Assembly (NCBI RefSeq): GCF_037975245.1
Contig: NC_092568.1
Location: 29,981,001 to 30,045,000, forward strand
Reading direction: 5' to 3'
DNA from: Apostichopus japonicus
Lineage: Eukaryota; Echinodermata; Holothuroidea; Aspidochirotida; Stichopodidae
DNA: 64,000 bases
Below the pieces are notes generated by a model, which did no database searches, had not been told where the DNA came from, and saw only the letters and a program-made list of their open reading frames with translations. Shown here piece after piece: positions 48,976 to 60,011 of this stretch; position 1 is the stretch's first letter; each line of letters begins with the position of its first letter. The position numbers and the translations under genes were made by a program.

Positions 48976-50609
48976 TAACTGTTTAGCCCGTCCCCATCCG
49001 AAATACTCTCCTACACCTCTGCTATATCAATAATAAAAATCATCAAAGCTGGAGTTTCTCGTTAATCAAAGCTAGAAATAATCTTTGGATGATCCGTAAA
49101 CCTAGATCATCTTTGATAACGTTATACTGAAGTGACATCCGATTGACACATCAGAGATTACAGTAACTACTGTAAATCTTAAAGCAAGTGATCAGTATAC
49201 CATGTTCTGCCCAAGTATACAATATCAATGAGAGACTATTTCCATTCGACATTGGACAGAGGATTACAAAAAGAAATTTCTGCTGATTGGATGTTTCATA
49301 TGTGAAATATAACATGTTATAACTAGCCACGGTATTCAAGTGTTTCATAGTAACAGCGAAGGTGTGCTATAAATGTAGACTGCATGGCCAAATGTTCCGC
49401 AGAAAGGAAGAGCCGGAGAGGGGGGTGGTGGTGGTGGGGTGGTAGTATATATGTGGGGGATCCAAAATTAAGCAGAGGAAAGTTTATGCAAATGTTAAAT
49501 AGCATGTCATCTGTACGATGGTGTTGTACATGGTTGGCCTGTTTATGTAAACTCTTTCCGTTTCGATGAAGATGTTTACACAAATTGTCAATCACGCCTT
49601 GAACTAAATCGAATGTTATCTTGTTTTATTCGTTTATGCTAACGCAGCGGAGTGGACCGATTACTGTCGCAAATGAGAACTGTGACTATACGGTTATGGT
49701 CAAAATATTGAAAAACATGGAACCTCTACTATGTTATTATAAGACAGGAACATTTAACATAGTGTGACTCCGTGTCGGACCGTTAACATCGAATGTGACC
49801 AATTTAATATTTTTATTTTTATGTGCCATATCATATATACGAAACTAGTTGATAAGATGTTACGTAGAACAAGCACTCATTTGGGCCTTACGTCTGTCTG
49901 GTGATGAAGTGGGGTGGGGCTGGGGGAGGGGATGTATGGCTGACAAATTACTGTGCTGTAATGTTTCCCCCATTAAAGGAAGGGTAGCGTCAGTCCCATA
50001 CCATTGAAATATGTCGTAAAAAAGTGAATCGTTTGCTATAATGTTGATCTTTGTTTTTCAATGCACCGGGCTTTCTGAAGATTTTACACATCTATATGAC
50101 ACATCTACGGCAACGACATGAATATGTAACGATATATCTGTGTATGAATATGTAACGATATATAAAAATATCTGTATAGGCCTATGAATATGTGTAGCGA
50201 TGTATAACTTAAATCTGTATATGTATGTATTTAAAGATATCATATATGAAAATGTAACAATAATGTAATAATGTAACGATATAGACATTTGACCTATGAA
50301 GTCTTAACCACGCAGGCACGAGTTTACGTGATCAGGCACCTACCCATCAAGTTTGAACTTGATCGGACTAACGGTCTAGGAGGAGTTCGCGACACACGTT
50401 TATGCTCATTCACGCACACGCAGACCCAATCACTTACGCACACACGTACATTTCTGATGTGGGGTCAAGTACAATATCTCAACTGTCTATACATTACATG
50501 TAGAGAAATGAGATCATTAAATCTGTCAATCCTTATATTAGTTTTCATATTTGGCTAACATCATCATTTCGTCGCATTTCGGCGGTTTGGCTAATATTAT
50601 GTGGTGTCT
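48976..50609. other. Intergenic
   Basis: No gene. A loose repeat of GAATATGTAACGATATAT occurs at 50118-50285. Confidence 0.4.
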
Positions 50610-50739
50610 ATTCCCTTACCAAGGGACTCGTGATACACATTTAACGTTACATCGTCATGATGATACGGTTAGTCTCGATGACAAGGGACTGGTATTGAGA
50701 TCGGATCAGTTCAGTCGTTTGGTTTCCGTGTACAGACTT
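50610..50739 (+). repeat. Dispersed repeat fragment, related to 59490-59605
   Basis: Shares CGTGATACACA, GTCTCGATG and GCGGATCAG/TCGGATCAG with TCAGTCGTT in the same order as 59490-59605. It ends where the 50740-52486 insertion begins. Confidence 0.55.
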
Positions 50740-51415
50740 CAGGCGCGTATCCAGGATTTTCTAACCCGGGGGGGCGCGAATTACTATCTAAGCGGAGCGC
50801 CACCATCGGTTGGCGCTGAGCGTACAAGAAAATTTCTGGTTTTGATACCCCCCAGATCACCGGAAATGGCACTTCTCGGGCATGAAAATGAGCAACCAGA
50901 TGTAGACTTTTGCCTGAGAACCAAGTATTTCCCAAAAGTTTTTTCCATCCATAACCTTTTTGAAGATTGTTAGCAGTCACACATCATGTTCGACCTGATT
51001 GCATGTCCTATGGATGATTGCTTTTGTAGGTGATTCTACGTCACGGCCCACAATATCCGAAAGCCCCACTTTTCAAGGTTTTAAGCCCATTACTTGTTGA
51101 GAATTTGAAAATTGACTTTTCTCGTGAATAAAATGACTTGAAAACATACCCATAATGTTGCAGAAAATTCAATCTATAGACAAGCAATATAGAAAAACCT
51201 CCTTGAACCCCTAACAGACAGGTGAACATTGAACGAGTAGAGGAAAGTATGATGAAGAATGTTGGTGAGGAAATTTTGGAAAATTCCGACACAGTTAATT
51301 TCTTGGTGTATAAATATTGCAACCTCTTATAACGGCTTTTACAAAACTTGGTTGAAGGAACAGAAAAATAGGAGATATTTCCAATATCAGGTATATCGAA
51401 ACCGAACACTTCACT

Positions 51416-51845
51416 CATAGGCGTAGGTCCCGTAGGAGGCGGGGGCTGCAGCCCCCCCCCAATTGTTTTCCCATTTTTTTTGGGCACCTACTGAAAGAAA
51501 AATAAATAGCAATGAATAGCTTTAAATGATCTCCTTGGTAATTGAAATAAAGTTGTAAGCTTGGCCGACATTACCTTTGTAAAAGAGAGTTTTGACATAA
51601 ATGGATCTGTATGGTTTTTCTCCATCTACATAAGACATTTGGTTGTTTACATTAGCATCCGGCGGTATACTGTGCAACTTTGACGGACCGTGCGGTACAC
51701 GATGCCATTTGATGTAATGACCGATCTTGCCTATATGATATTGGCATCGACATGTTGAATGCGCGCTATGCGCGCGAAAAATTTTGGCTTTTTTTTCGGG
51801 CAAGTCATTACAGCCCCCAAATCCAATCTGGCTCCTACGCCTTTG
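51416..51845. mobile_element. hAT-like MITE, aged
   Basis: Begins CATAGGCGTAGGTCCCG and ends GGCTCCTACGCCTTTG, with inverted ends. The flanks ACTTCACT and ACTACACA match at 6 of 8. A GGGGGCTGCAGCCCCC hairpin lies near the left end. Confidence 0.7.
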
Positions 51846-51948
51846 ACTACACACATTGACAGTTTTTGAGGCTGTACATCGTGGAACATGCATTTCAATG
51901 CTCATTGATATGATGTTATATCTGCTCTTTGCTTTACAAATTCGAACA

Positions 51949-52190
51949 GGCGTGTAGCGAGTAATTGCCAAGGGAGGGCGAAGCCTGCAGGCAAACTATC
52001 TAAGCGAAGCGCCACCATGAGTTGGCGCGAAGCGTACAAGAAAAATTTTGGCCGAAAATGCCTCCCAGATCGCTGGAAATGACACTTCCCAGGCCTTGTA
52101 AGTTGCATCTAAGCATTGTCTATTTTGAAATTACTAGCGATGTCATAAAGAAAATTTGCTCGGGGGGCGGTCGCCCCCTTCCCGAAATGC
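51949..52190 (+). mobile_element. hAT-like MITE, partial
   Basis: Left end CAGGCGTGTAGCGAG and following sequence match the element at 41865-42173 in the opposite orientation, including the core at 51998. The right end has decayed and no target duplication is seen; the stated end is approximate. Confidence 0.65.
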
Positions 52191-52559
52191 GTTATGTTCC
52201 CCGACGACTCGGTCGAGTTCAAGTACATTAGTGAGAGAGGAAAAACGGAAACGTCAAAAATGGAGTTGTGTATATAATAGGGATCTTTCTCTTCCTGAGG
52301 TCTTGGCTATCTTCTACTCCCTCCTTTTCTCCTTTTTCTCTCTTTTTTCTTTTTCTTTTCCCTTCCTTCCTCTCCTCCTTTTCTTTTTTCCCCTCCTTTT
52401 CCCTTTTTTCTTCTCTTTTTTTTCTCTCCTCTTTTCCTTACCCGGGGGGCGCGCGCCCCCAACGTCCCCCCCTGGATACGCACCTGGACTTTGAAGACTC
52501 ACCCCAAACCGCGTGCCGCGCTCTGAAAAAGTTAACTTTCCGTTGCTTGCAAATGACGT

Positions 52560-52853
52560 TTTCTTCTTGTCGCCACAAAATGCAGACAGTAATGAAACGT
52601 GATACCTTGTTATCTGTTATCTAGACCTGAGATGTCCACGTTGCTATGTACACTGTGTTGTGGGTAATGACCGTAGCTGTATGTATTGACTGTACACTAG
52701 TGTCTAATTACCGACGGTAGCAAGCTGTGTGTGTATTTTCTGGGATCGATGGTGGTGTCTAACACTTCTGTTACACCTCATTCGAAACTAGATCAGAGTT
52801 CCGGTATGAGACGTTTCTTTGTGCGCGAGTCTTCACACCCTTTAAGTGACTTT
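52560..52853 (+). repeat. Inverted repeat arm A (partner at right window edge)
   Basis: About 290 bp match the reverse complement of 63706-64000 at roughly 90%, for example ACTAGTGTCTAATTACCGAC and GAGACGTTTCTTTGTGCGCG. Not resolved to an element type. Confidence 0.85.
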
Positions 52854-54401
52854 TCATAAAACGTACCATCATCCCATTACAAATTTAAAGAACAACCAAC
52901 CAAACGAACAACACACAAACACACAAGCAAAGGGATAAATTAACTATAACCTTGAATTAATTAACTATCTATGCCCAGTTACACTTGCACGACTAATAGC
53001 TTTAAAACATAACAGTATCTCATAACATCCCAAATCAACAGTCTTATAAAGAAACAAGCGACACCCAAGTGCAATCTCCTGTATACTAAACTGAGCTCGT
53101 AAGAGAGCCAATATATTACATTGTATCTTTTGAGATAAGGTACAGCGAAATGTTATTACCACACACACGCTCAAACGTTGCATGGACAATCACAGGACAC
53201 TGGCAAGAAATCATTGAACAAAACAAATCGAAATCGATCCTTATAAGTTTCTTCGCCGTGCTATAGAATCAGCACAATTTATCATTATTATATATATTTT
53301 AAAATTTGGAGTGTGTATCACAAGGAAGGTGTCAAAAGCAGAGGAAGACAGAAAAAGTGACGCAACTTCTTGATAATTGTACTGAGTTTGTTATAAGATA
53401 CGCCGTCTTTACTGATTAATATTATAGCCGTGCTAGCCGCTACACAGTCTCGAAGTCATATGTGTGAAAGAAGATGATATCATTGTGTTACCCTCAGTCT
53501 TAGCCATCGGTTCTTCTCTCGATGATTTTGCTGTTATTTATAACGTTGTGTTAATTGCTTTCACTATTTTGTTTTCGTTTTAGTAATACATAGACTGTAG
53601 ATCTACGTGAAAGATGTAGCTATTAACAAGGAAAACGAAATATCATATTTGAGTTGGAAGGAAAATTGATTCAATTTTTTGTGTCTTATAACTATAACTG
53701 TTACTACGGTTGCAGGAAGAAGGAGGGGAAAAAAGGTGAACAGTTTTGTGTGAACTTTCTTGGTATTTAAATTTATCAGTGTTAAAGTGAATTTTTTGAG
53801 GATATTTTAATATTACCATTAATCTAACAATTATTAGAAAATAATTGAAGACATTTGAAAGCAAACAAATTAATCGAAATATGGAAACATTGACATCCGA
53901 AATTTGAGGATCAGTTTTTTAATCTCTGCATGGATGATCGGCTATTACATCAAATATCAATATTTCCATTTATCCTGTGACCACAAGGATGCTCATAATG
54001 TGATGACGTTTCACAAATCCTAAATATTGTCTTTAAGTATCGGTTCTTAACATTTTCTTAAATGTCTGGGTGCAGCAATTATTATTAATTTTTACCGTGC
54101 CACCATTTTTGTTTGCGATAATACGGCCTTACCACATATACAATTCGCGGTGTGACGTTTGATTTGGTTTAAATGAAAACTTTGGTTCGTGAAAGCGTAT
54201 AAAGAACATTTTGAGATTTTTCGAACTCTATAAGAATCTTTGATCACACATGACCAGTTGGGTATTATTATTACTATTATTAATATTATTTGCGATGACA
54301 GTGCAATTTGATTATTTTCATGATGTCAAGTTTTCAATGAGCCTTTGGTATCCTCTGAATCTCTGACAGAGAGACAGTTAATCGCATAACACAAACAGAG
54401 A
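52854..54401. other. Intergenic, 5' of K2P exon
   Basis: AT-rich, no gene. The K2P promoter should be near its right end, but no core element stands out. Confidence 0.4.
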
Positions 54402-54457
54402 CACAGGTAAACAAACAGACAAACAGACAAATAAACAAACAAACGAGCGAACAGACA
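54402..54457 (+). repeat. (ACAA/ACAG)n simple repeat before K2P ATG
   Basis: Imperfect AAACAGAC/AAACAAAC units run right up to the ATG at 54458, so they lie in the presumed 5' UTR. Confidence 0.85.
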
Positions 54458-54773
54458 ATGAAGCCGTGGAAGAGATTCATTCTTCTTTTGATATGTTTTG
54501 TTTTTTATCTTTGTCTTGGAGCCATTCTTTTTAATATTTTAGAAGAAGGAATTCAAAAAGAGATTACTGCGAAAGCCAAGGATTTTCATGACGATTTTTT
54601 ACGAGAATACCCCTGTGTCACGACAGAAAAGTTTGTACAGATTGCTCGGAATTCGTATGACTACTGGCAAGATAATATTAATTGGGAGTTGGTTAATGAC
54701 ACCAATCCAGTGTCTCATAAATGGAGCTGGGCCAATTCATTGTTCTTTTCAGCGACGGTGATAACCACTATAG
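54458..54773 (+). CDS. Two-pore-domain (K2P) potassium channel, first exon
   Basis: This exon encodes the N-terminal 105 residues of a background K+ channel of the plasma membrane. Short N-terminus, first transmembrane helix (about 7-27, FILLLICFVFYLCLGAILF), the extracellular cap helices with a single cysteine in YPCVTTE (51-57) that could form the intersubunit disulfide, an N-glycosylation-like NDT, then the pore helix WSWANSLFFSATV (89-101) and selectivity filter TTIG. A GTAAGT donor splits the filter glycine codon after its first base, the well-known conserved K2P intron position; the next exon should start with GT followed by Tyr-Gly codons. I found none to 64000, so the rest lies downstream or this is an orphan exon. 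The subfamily cannot be fixed from the first exon. Confidence 0.88.
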
Positions 54774-57700
54774 GTAAGTGAAATCCCTTCCCACACCCCA
54801 ACTCTCCCTCCCCCCCCCCAAAAAAATGAAACATAAATGCATTCTTTTTACGTTGAATTTTACAGGTTTTTGTTTCAGTCATTATATACAACTTTAAATT
54901 TATAGTTCATGAGTTAGTTTATTTTGCTATTGAAATAATCAATATAACGCTGAATAACGTTACCTTTTTAAAATACCTTGCCTTTCTTGAAAGGTAAGGG
55001 GAGGGAGGGTGGGAGCTTTGCCTGTCTCTAGGCTAATGTAACAGAGTGTCGGGGCGACAAAGTTGAGTCGAAAGGAATCTTGAATGCATAAGCATGAATT
55101 CGTAAATAGGGAAATATATGAAAGAATTTGTTATAAAAGCAATGTTCGTAAATAACTAGTGCAAATCAATATATTCAATACATTGTGTTTCAATGATCAA
55201 GCAGCCATAGCCTGTCTTATTCCTGATAGGTTCATTAATTTTCAATTAAGATGGCTTCCAGTAAGGGTATGGAAATAGTCTATAAATGTCAACTTCAAAG
55301 AAACTCGCGCTTTTCCAAAAAAAAAAAAAAATTGATACCGTTATTAAATTAGTCACAATATACAGCCAAAGTTAAAAACATTGGATAAGCCTACACAGTG
55401 GCCTACTTAGGCGCAATGACGTTCTTTTTTATTATTGTTTCGAGAAAAGCCTTTCAACCCACGCAGACGGGGTGATGTATTTTCCTGCTATGAAAACTAT
55501 GAAAAAAAAACAGGAAGATATATTGCATCTCCCCTTTAGAAGATAAGGAAGCAAATAATATAGCAAATGAAGAAGGATAAAAATATGAAGTATTTGGCAA
55601 GCTAAAACAAACACAATTAATTTGTAATTATAAAACAGTTTTTTAACTCATAAGCTACCTAGTAGTTGGGCACAATGACGTCATCAACACTGCATGGGTT
55701 GTAAATTGCTATGAAGTTTGAAAAGCGTTTCTCGAAAGCAGTGGTTCCTTCATCTGTCCAAATTTTCGCACTCCATAGTAATTGTCAAAAAAGAAAGTTT
55801 GTTTGCACCCATTTCATCATATATGCATCCAACTGTGGATGAACGCCTTTATAGGAATAAGGGTCCAGGGGTCCGTTTAGGGCCCTTGGTGGGATCCAGG
55901 GGGTACAGAATGCGGAAGCCAATTAATCCAGCCAACTACATAAAGACACTGCATGCGTAAACTTGGGTACACACAGTATAAGTCTACCCGATTATAAATA
56001 AAATGCAAACAATCAAAGTTTGAACAATAAATAATTTGTAAACGCTTTGCGCATGAGGGCGTAGGGGCCATGCGGCCCGCAAGACCAGAAACTGCTTTGA
56101 TAATGGCCACATCAGTTTACCCGATTTTACATATATCATACAGAGATTAAATTTGTAACATTAGTAAACTTGAAATTTCAGAAGTTTACATTCACACATT
56201 TTTAATGTACCGGGTAATTTCTGAACAGTCTTGGGGTATATAAATCTCTCTCTCTCTATATTAATTTGGATGTTTTTCCCCCTAATTTTGTGACAATCTG
56301 TCACAAGTTTACATGCACTGGTACCATAAATCAAACTATATATACAGAGAGAAACCAAACGTTTAGCCTCTGAAGCTACATGTGTCATGTTATATTGTTT
56401 ATAGAAATAGAAATATGAAAGAGCGAACTACATATACTGACAAATGTTACCGCGACCGAATTCTCCTCCACTATCCACCCATGGAATTTTGATGGAAAAA
56501 AAGAAAGTCTTTTTCATTTTTTCATTTCATTTCATTTATTTTGTATTTTTCTCAATAAACATATAATTTAGTAGGTTGAATATGTATACTTTTATACAAT
56601 AAATCTAATTTTATTCACTTCACGATGAGAAAGAAAGTGGTAAAAAAACTTTAATAGGCTTAACGAGTAGATCCACTCCTCCAAAAAGGAAAAGAAAACC
56701 GAAAGAAACAAATAACATCAATGTATTAATACACAAGATCAAATGGTCTGAAACATAGCAAAACTCCAGAAAATACAGTTTTAAGTATAATTTATTAGCT
56801 ATTTGAATAATAAATACTAAGATTCTTTGTAAACGAATGCATGCATGAATTCGTAGAACATTTTACCACTAAAAGGTAAAAATACATTGATAGCACTTGG
56901 TTATCGGTCAACACAGACTCTTGAAACAGTGAATGCATGGGATATTGGGGTATACAACCCCCCCCCCCCCCCACTCCTCCGCCCTTTGCATAACCCACAA
57001 AAGTCAAAAAGTATTTTTTCGTGCACAGCCTTGCGTGTAGACCTAATTATATACAAATAAATAACTATTTATTGCCTAAATATGCCTTGGATTGCGTTAT
57101 AGTTTACATCTGACAATTTGAATCTAGGGGAACCACCAAAGACCTCCTAGACGGGAGTCGGTTTAGTATACGTCCCCAGGACAACACCCCCTATTTTCTA
57201 AAATCATGGATAGGCCCCTGATGTAAAGTCTATATCATGCTGTAGATGCTTCTGTAAAAGGCCACGTATACTACTACTATTCAAGGACACATTGTTACTG
57301 CCACCCTTTTTGTTTTGGAGGGGTTACCTAGGCCTTGACAGCTCCAGCAGATTTAAAGGTTAATGAAAAGATCTTTCAGTCACTCCATGACCTGACCATG
57401 ACTATGGATGGTACTTGAGTAGTATCAAGCAGTCAGATGTCACGTATTATACACATTGCGATGAGCATTTATACCAGCAGTTGTGCGCCAATCTGTATAC
57501 TACATACATCCTCACAGAAACACTGAGCAATTATAGGCAGACTGTAATTAGATGATGATATCATGCAACGATGCTTACTTCAAGCCTTTTGCTTCTTTTT
57601 TATGAATCCCATTTAAGTATTAGACGTCTAAATGTTTCTCCACAGTCTCAAACAATTATGATTGCCTAGTTATATTCAAGCCTATATAAGATTTATCTCC

Positions 57701-58079
57701 ATAAACATGTCAACCAATGGCAGCATGTTGTTAGCTATAAATTATATTATAGGCATATATGGTCTGATATTTGAATGTAAGATATTTATGTATATTTGCC
57801 GTATTTTTATTTGTTCTCAACGACCCTACAAAATATTAGACATCTGTTCTGGTTCTATACAAGTCTAAATTTTCGTACCGCATGTATGTATGCTTACATA
57901 TATTTTCGCGGAAGACGCGCGATACGTTCAAAAGAATTCAGCTCATAAAATTTGTTAAATAAACATTTTTACTGGGTGATGATTATTTTGCTGTCGAGTT
58001 TGAGTGTAGTTTTAATACGCAGAGTATACAAATGGCCGAAATAATAAGCTGTTTGCAAGGGGGAGGGGGGGGGGGGTAA
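54774..58079. other. K2P intron 1 (presumed) or intergenic
   Basis: No further K2P exon is recognised. C- or G-runs occur near 54810, 56951 and 58062. No other gene. Confidence 0.45.
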
Positions 58080-58715
58080 GTGGGGACGTGGCGGACATAA
58101 ACGACTGAACATTAACTCCGGTGCCTTTCAATCATAAGGTCCCCGGTTCGAGTCTCTCCCAGATTAATGTATGTCGTCCAGTTACAGAGTTGTTGACAAT
58201 TAACAATTCATAATCATGGACGTTAAATATGAATGTAAGAGACCAGTGGCGTAGGAAGGTACTTTTGAGTGGGGGGGGCTGAAGACGGATGGCCGGCCTG
58301 GGGAAGGGGTCTAAGGGGAGGGGGTGTCCCCCTCCCCATTGGAATTTTTTTGCATTTCCAGGTGGCCTCAGATGCAATTTGGTGCAATATAGCACACTTC
58401 AACACCCACTCCATTTTGTAAGCTTAATTTTGTATTTTCACCTGGCCTTAGATGCAATTTGGTGCTCCAAATGAGATTTTCTTTCTCATTTGGAAATGAA
58501 AAAGGGGTTTTCTGACTTGCGAAGCGGGGGGGCGGAATGATACTTCCGCCCCTCCACATTTTTCACTGGGGGGCTGGCGCCCCCCCAGCCCCCCGGTTCC
58601 TACGCCCTTGTAAGAGACTGACTTCGGTCAGCTTGCGGCTTTGATAAGCCAATGAGGCTTCGTCGCGAGTTCCTGCTTGCAGGAGGATCTAGTATACATA
58701 CATACATACATACAT
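58080..58715 (+). mobile_element. tRNA-derived SINE-like element split by a MITE
   Basis: The head has a tRNA-like anticodon hairpin (CCTT/AAGG) followed by a B box, GGTTCGAGTC, at about 58147. After the inserted MITE is removed, the body continues through CTTTGATAAGCCAATGAGGC and ends in a (CATA)n tail (58692-58715), giving about 260 bp, normal for a SINE. GGGTAA flanks both ends but lies in a G-run on the left, so that duplication is weak. Confidence 0.55.
58244..58610 (-). mobile_element. hAT-like MITE with exact 8-bp target duplication
   Basis: Begins CAGTGGCGTAGGAAGG and ends GGTTCCTACGCCCTTG. TAAGAGAC flanks it exactly (58236-58243 and 58611-58618). It is 367 bp and a close inverted relative of 17433-17800, including the doubled GATGCAATTTGGTGC motif. 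It landed inside the SINE-like element. Confidence 0.93.
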
Positions 58716-59489
58716 GGGTAAAACTGGAGGAGTGTGCGCATAGCGCACAACACGAGCGCCTTGGCGCAAAGACTTTATCGGGTTAGGGACTGATGGGGTC
58801 CAGGACGAAGCTCCCATTGGGGCACAGGGGGCGGACTCACATCTAGAAATCTTCAAGTTTGCTTTTGTTTGATCCCTGAATTGATATGTCAGTTATAAAT
58901 ATATTTTAACAAAAATCACATCTGACTTAAATACAGAAAGATTACCTATTTAACATCCGGGTGTAACTTAGAGCCTTTATCATGATTAATAAAATTGAAA
59001 CTTAAACAAAAAATGGGAACATTCTTAAACTTTGCATACAAGAATAAAATCATTTTGTTAAACAGATGTCTACAACATGCACACATATGGTATCTTAAGT
59101 AGATTTCAAAAGCACCGTTTGATATCTGGATACATTCACTTTATCGGAAATATAAAAATCTATAAAATGAAGATACTTCATGGCCGTAGCCTGGGTAGGA
59201 TCCCTAGGGTGGCAGTTGAGGAACAAAGAAAATATTATGTACCGTCTAAATGCTACATTGTGATGCCTCGATGTGTGAATCTATCAGGGCCATTTTTTAA
59301 AGAAATTTTTTGTTGGGGGGGGGGGGGTGGAGGGGGGTATTTCCCAAAAGGGACTATGATGACACTTTCTAAGCGGAGCGCCACCATCAGTTGGTGCGTA
59401 GCGTAGCAAGAAAACTTTTTGCCAAAAATGCCTCCCAAATTGCTGGAAATGGCAATTTTGGGCTGAATTCATGTGTAGCATTATGTTCC
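58716..59489. other. Intergenic with hAT-core fragment
   Basis: Contains a copy of the shared core (59367-59460) in a MITE remnant between about 59175 and 59470 whose ends I could not define, plus a long G-run (59314-59327). Confidence 0.5.
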
Positions 59490-59605
59490 CCTTGTATGAG
59501 AATCGTGATACACACCTGATGATGATCACACCGTCACAGTCTCGATGCTAGGGGATTTGGGTTGAGAGCGGATCAGTCGTTCGGTTGTTTGCTGTTTAGT
59601 GCCTA
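59490..59605 (+). repeat. Dispersed repeat fragment, related to 50610-50739
   Basis: Same word order as 50610-50739. Further right GTGACTTTTC then AAACAGTACC resembles 52845-52866, as if the two halves were contiguous here but split at 50740-52845. Confidence 0.5.
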
Positions 59606-60011
59606 GGCTCTTTCTTGGGTGACTTTTCTTAAACAGTACCGTGTGATCTTTTTGAACGCCATTCCTACAATACTACAATGAAATGAACATTTCGCTAAAA
59701 CTAACTGAAATAGCGCATACTGTCTATAGGCGTTCACACTATCGTAGGCCCTTTTCTCATTTAGGAAGTGAAAATCTCCGGGAGGTGGGTAGGGAGGGGC
59801 AGCTAGGAGGGACGTGCCCCCTTGCCCCCATTATTGACGCCCCTGCACTGTTTGTTACATCATTGCATAGGTGCACGTGTGCTTACATTATATATAGGCC
59901 TATTAAGCTTCAATATAACTATATTAGCTTATATTCCAAGTTATACTTGATTGAAAAATCAATCAATATAGTTAGATAAGAAACATTAACAATAACTTGT
60001 ATGGGCTTGGT

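Larger units (their letters stand above)
50740..52486 (+). mobile_element. Composite hAT-like element carrying two others
   Basis: The outer ends CAGGCGCGTATCCAGG and CCTGGATACGCACCTG are inverted copies with one change. Only a 5-bp direct repeat, GACTT, is visible at the edges. Inside are the element at 51416-51845, the relative at 51949-52190, a shared core at 50786 and a CT-rich run (52312-52440). The outer unit may instead be two unrelated ends brought together. Confidence 0.5.

Noticed and set aside
52156-52502. Phe/Ser-rich and Lys/Glu-rich frames
   Set aside because: Translations of the CT-rich run at 52312-52440 on its two strands.
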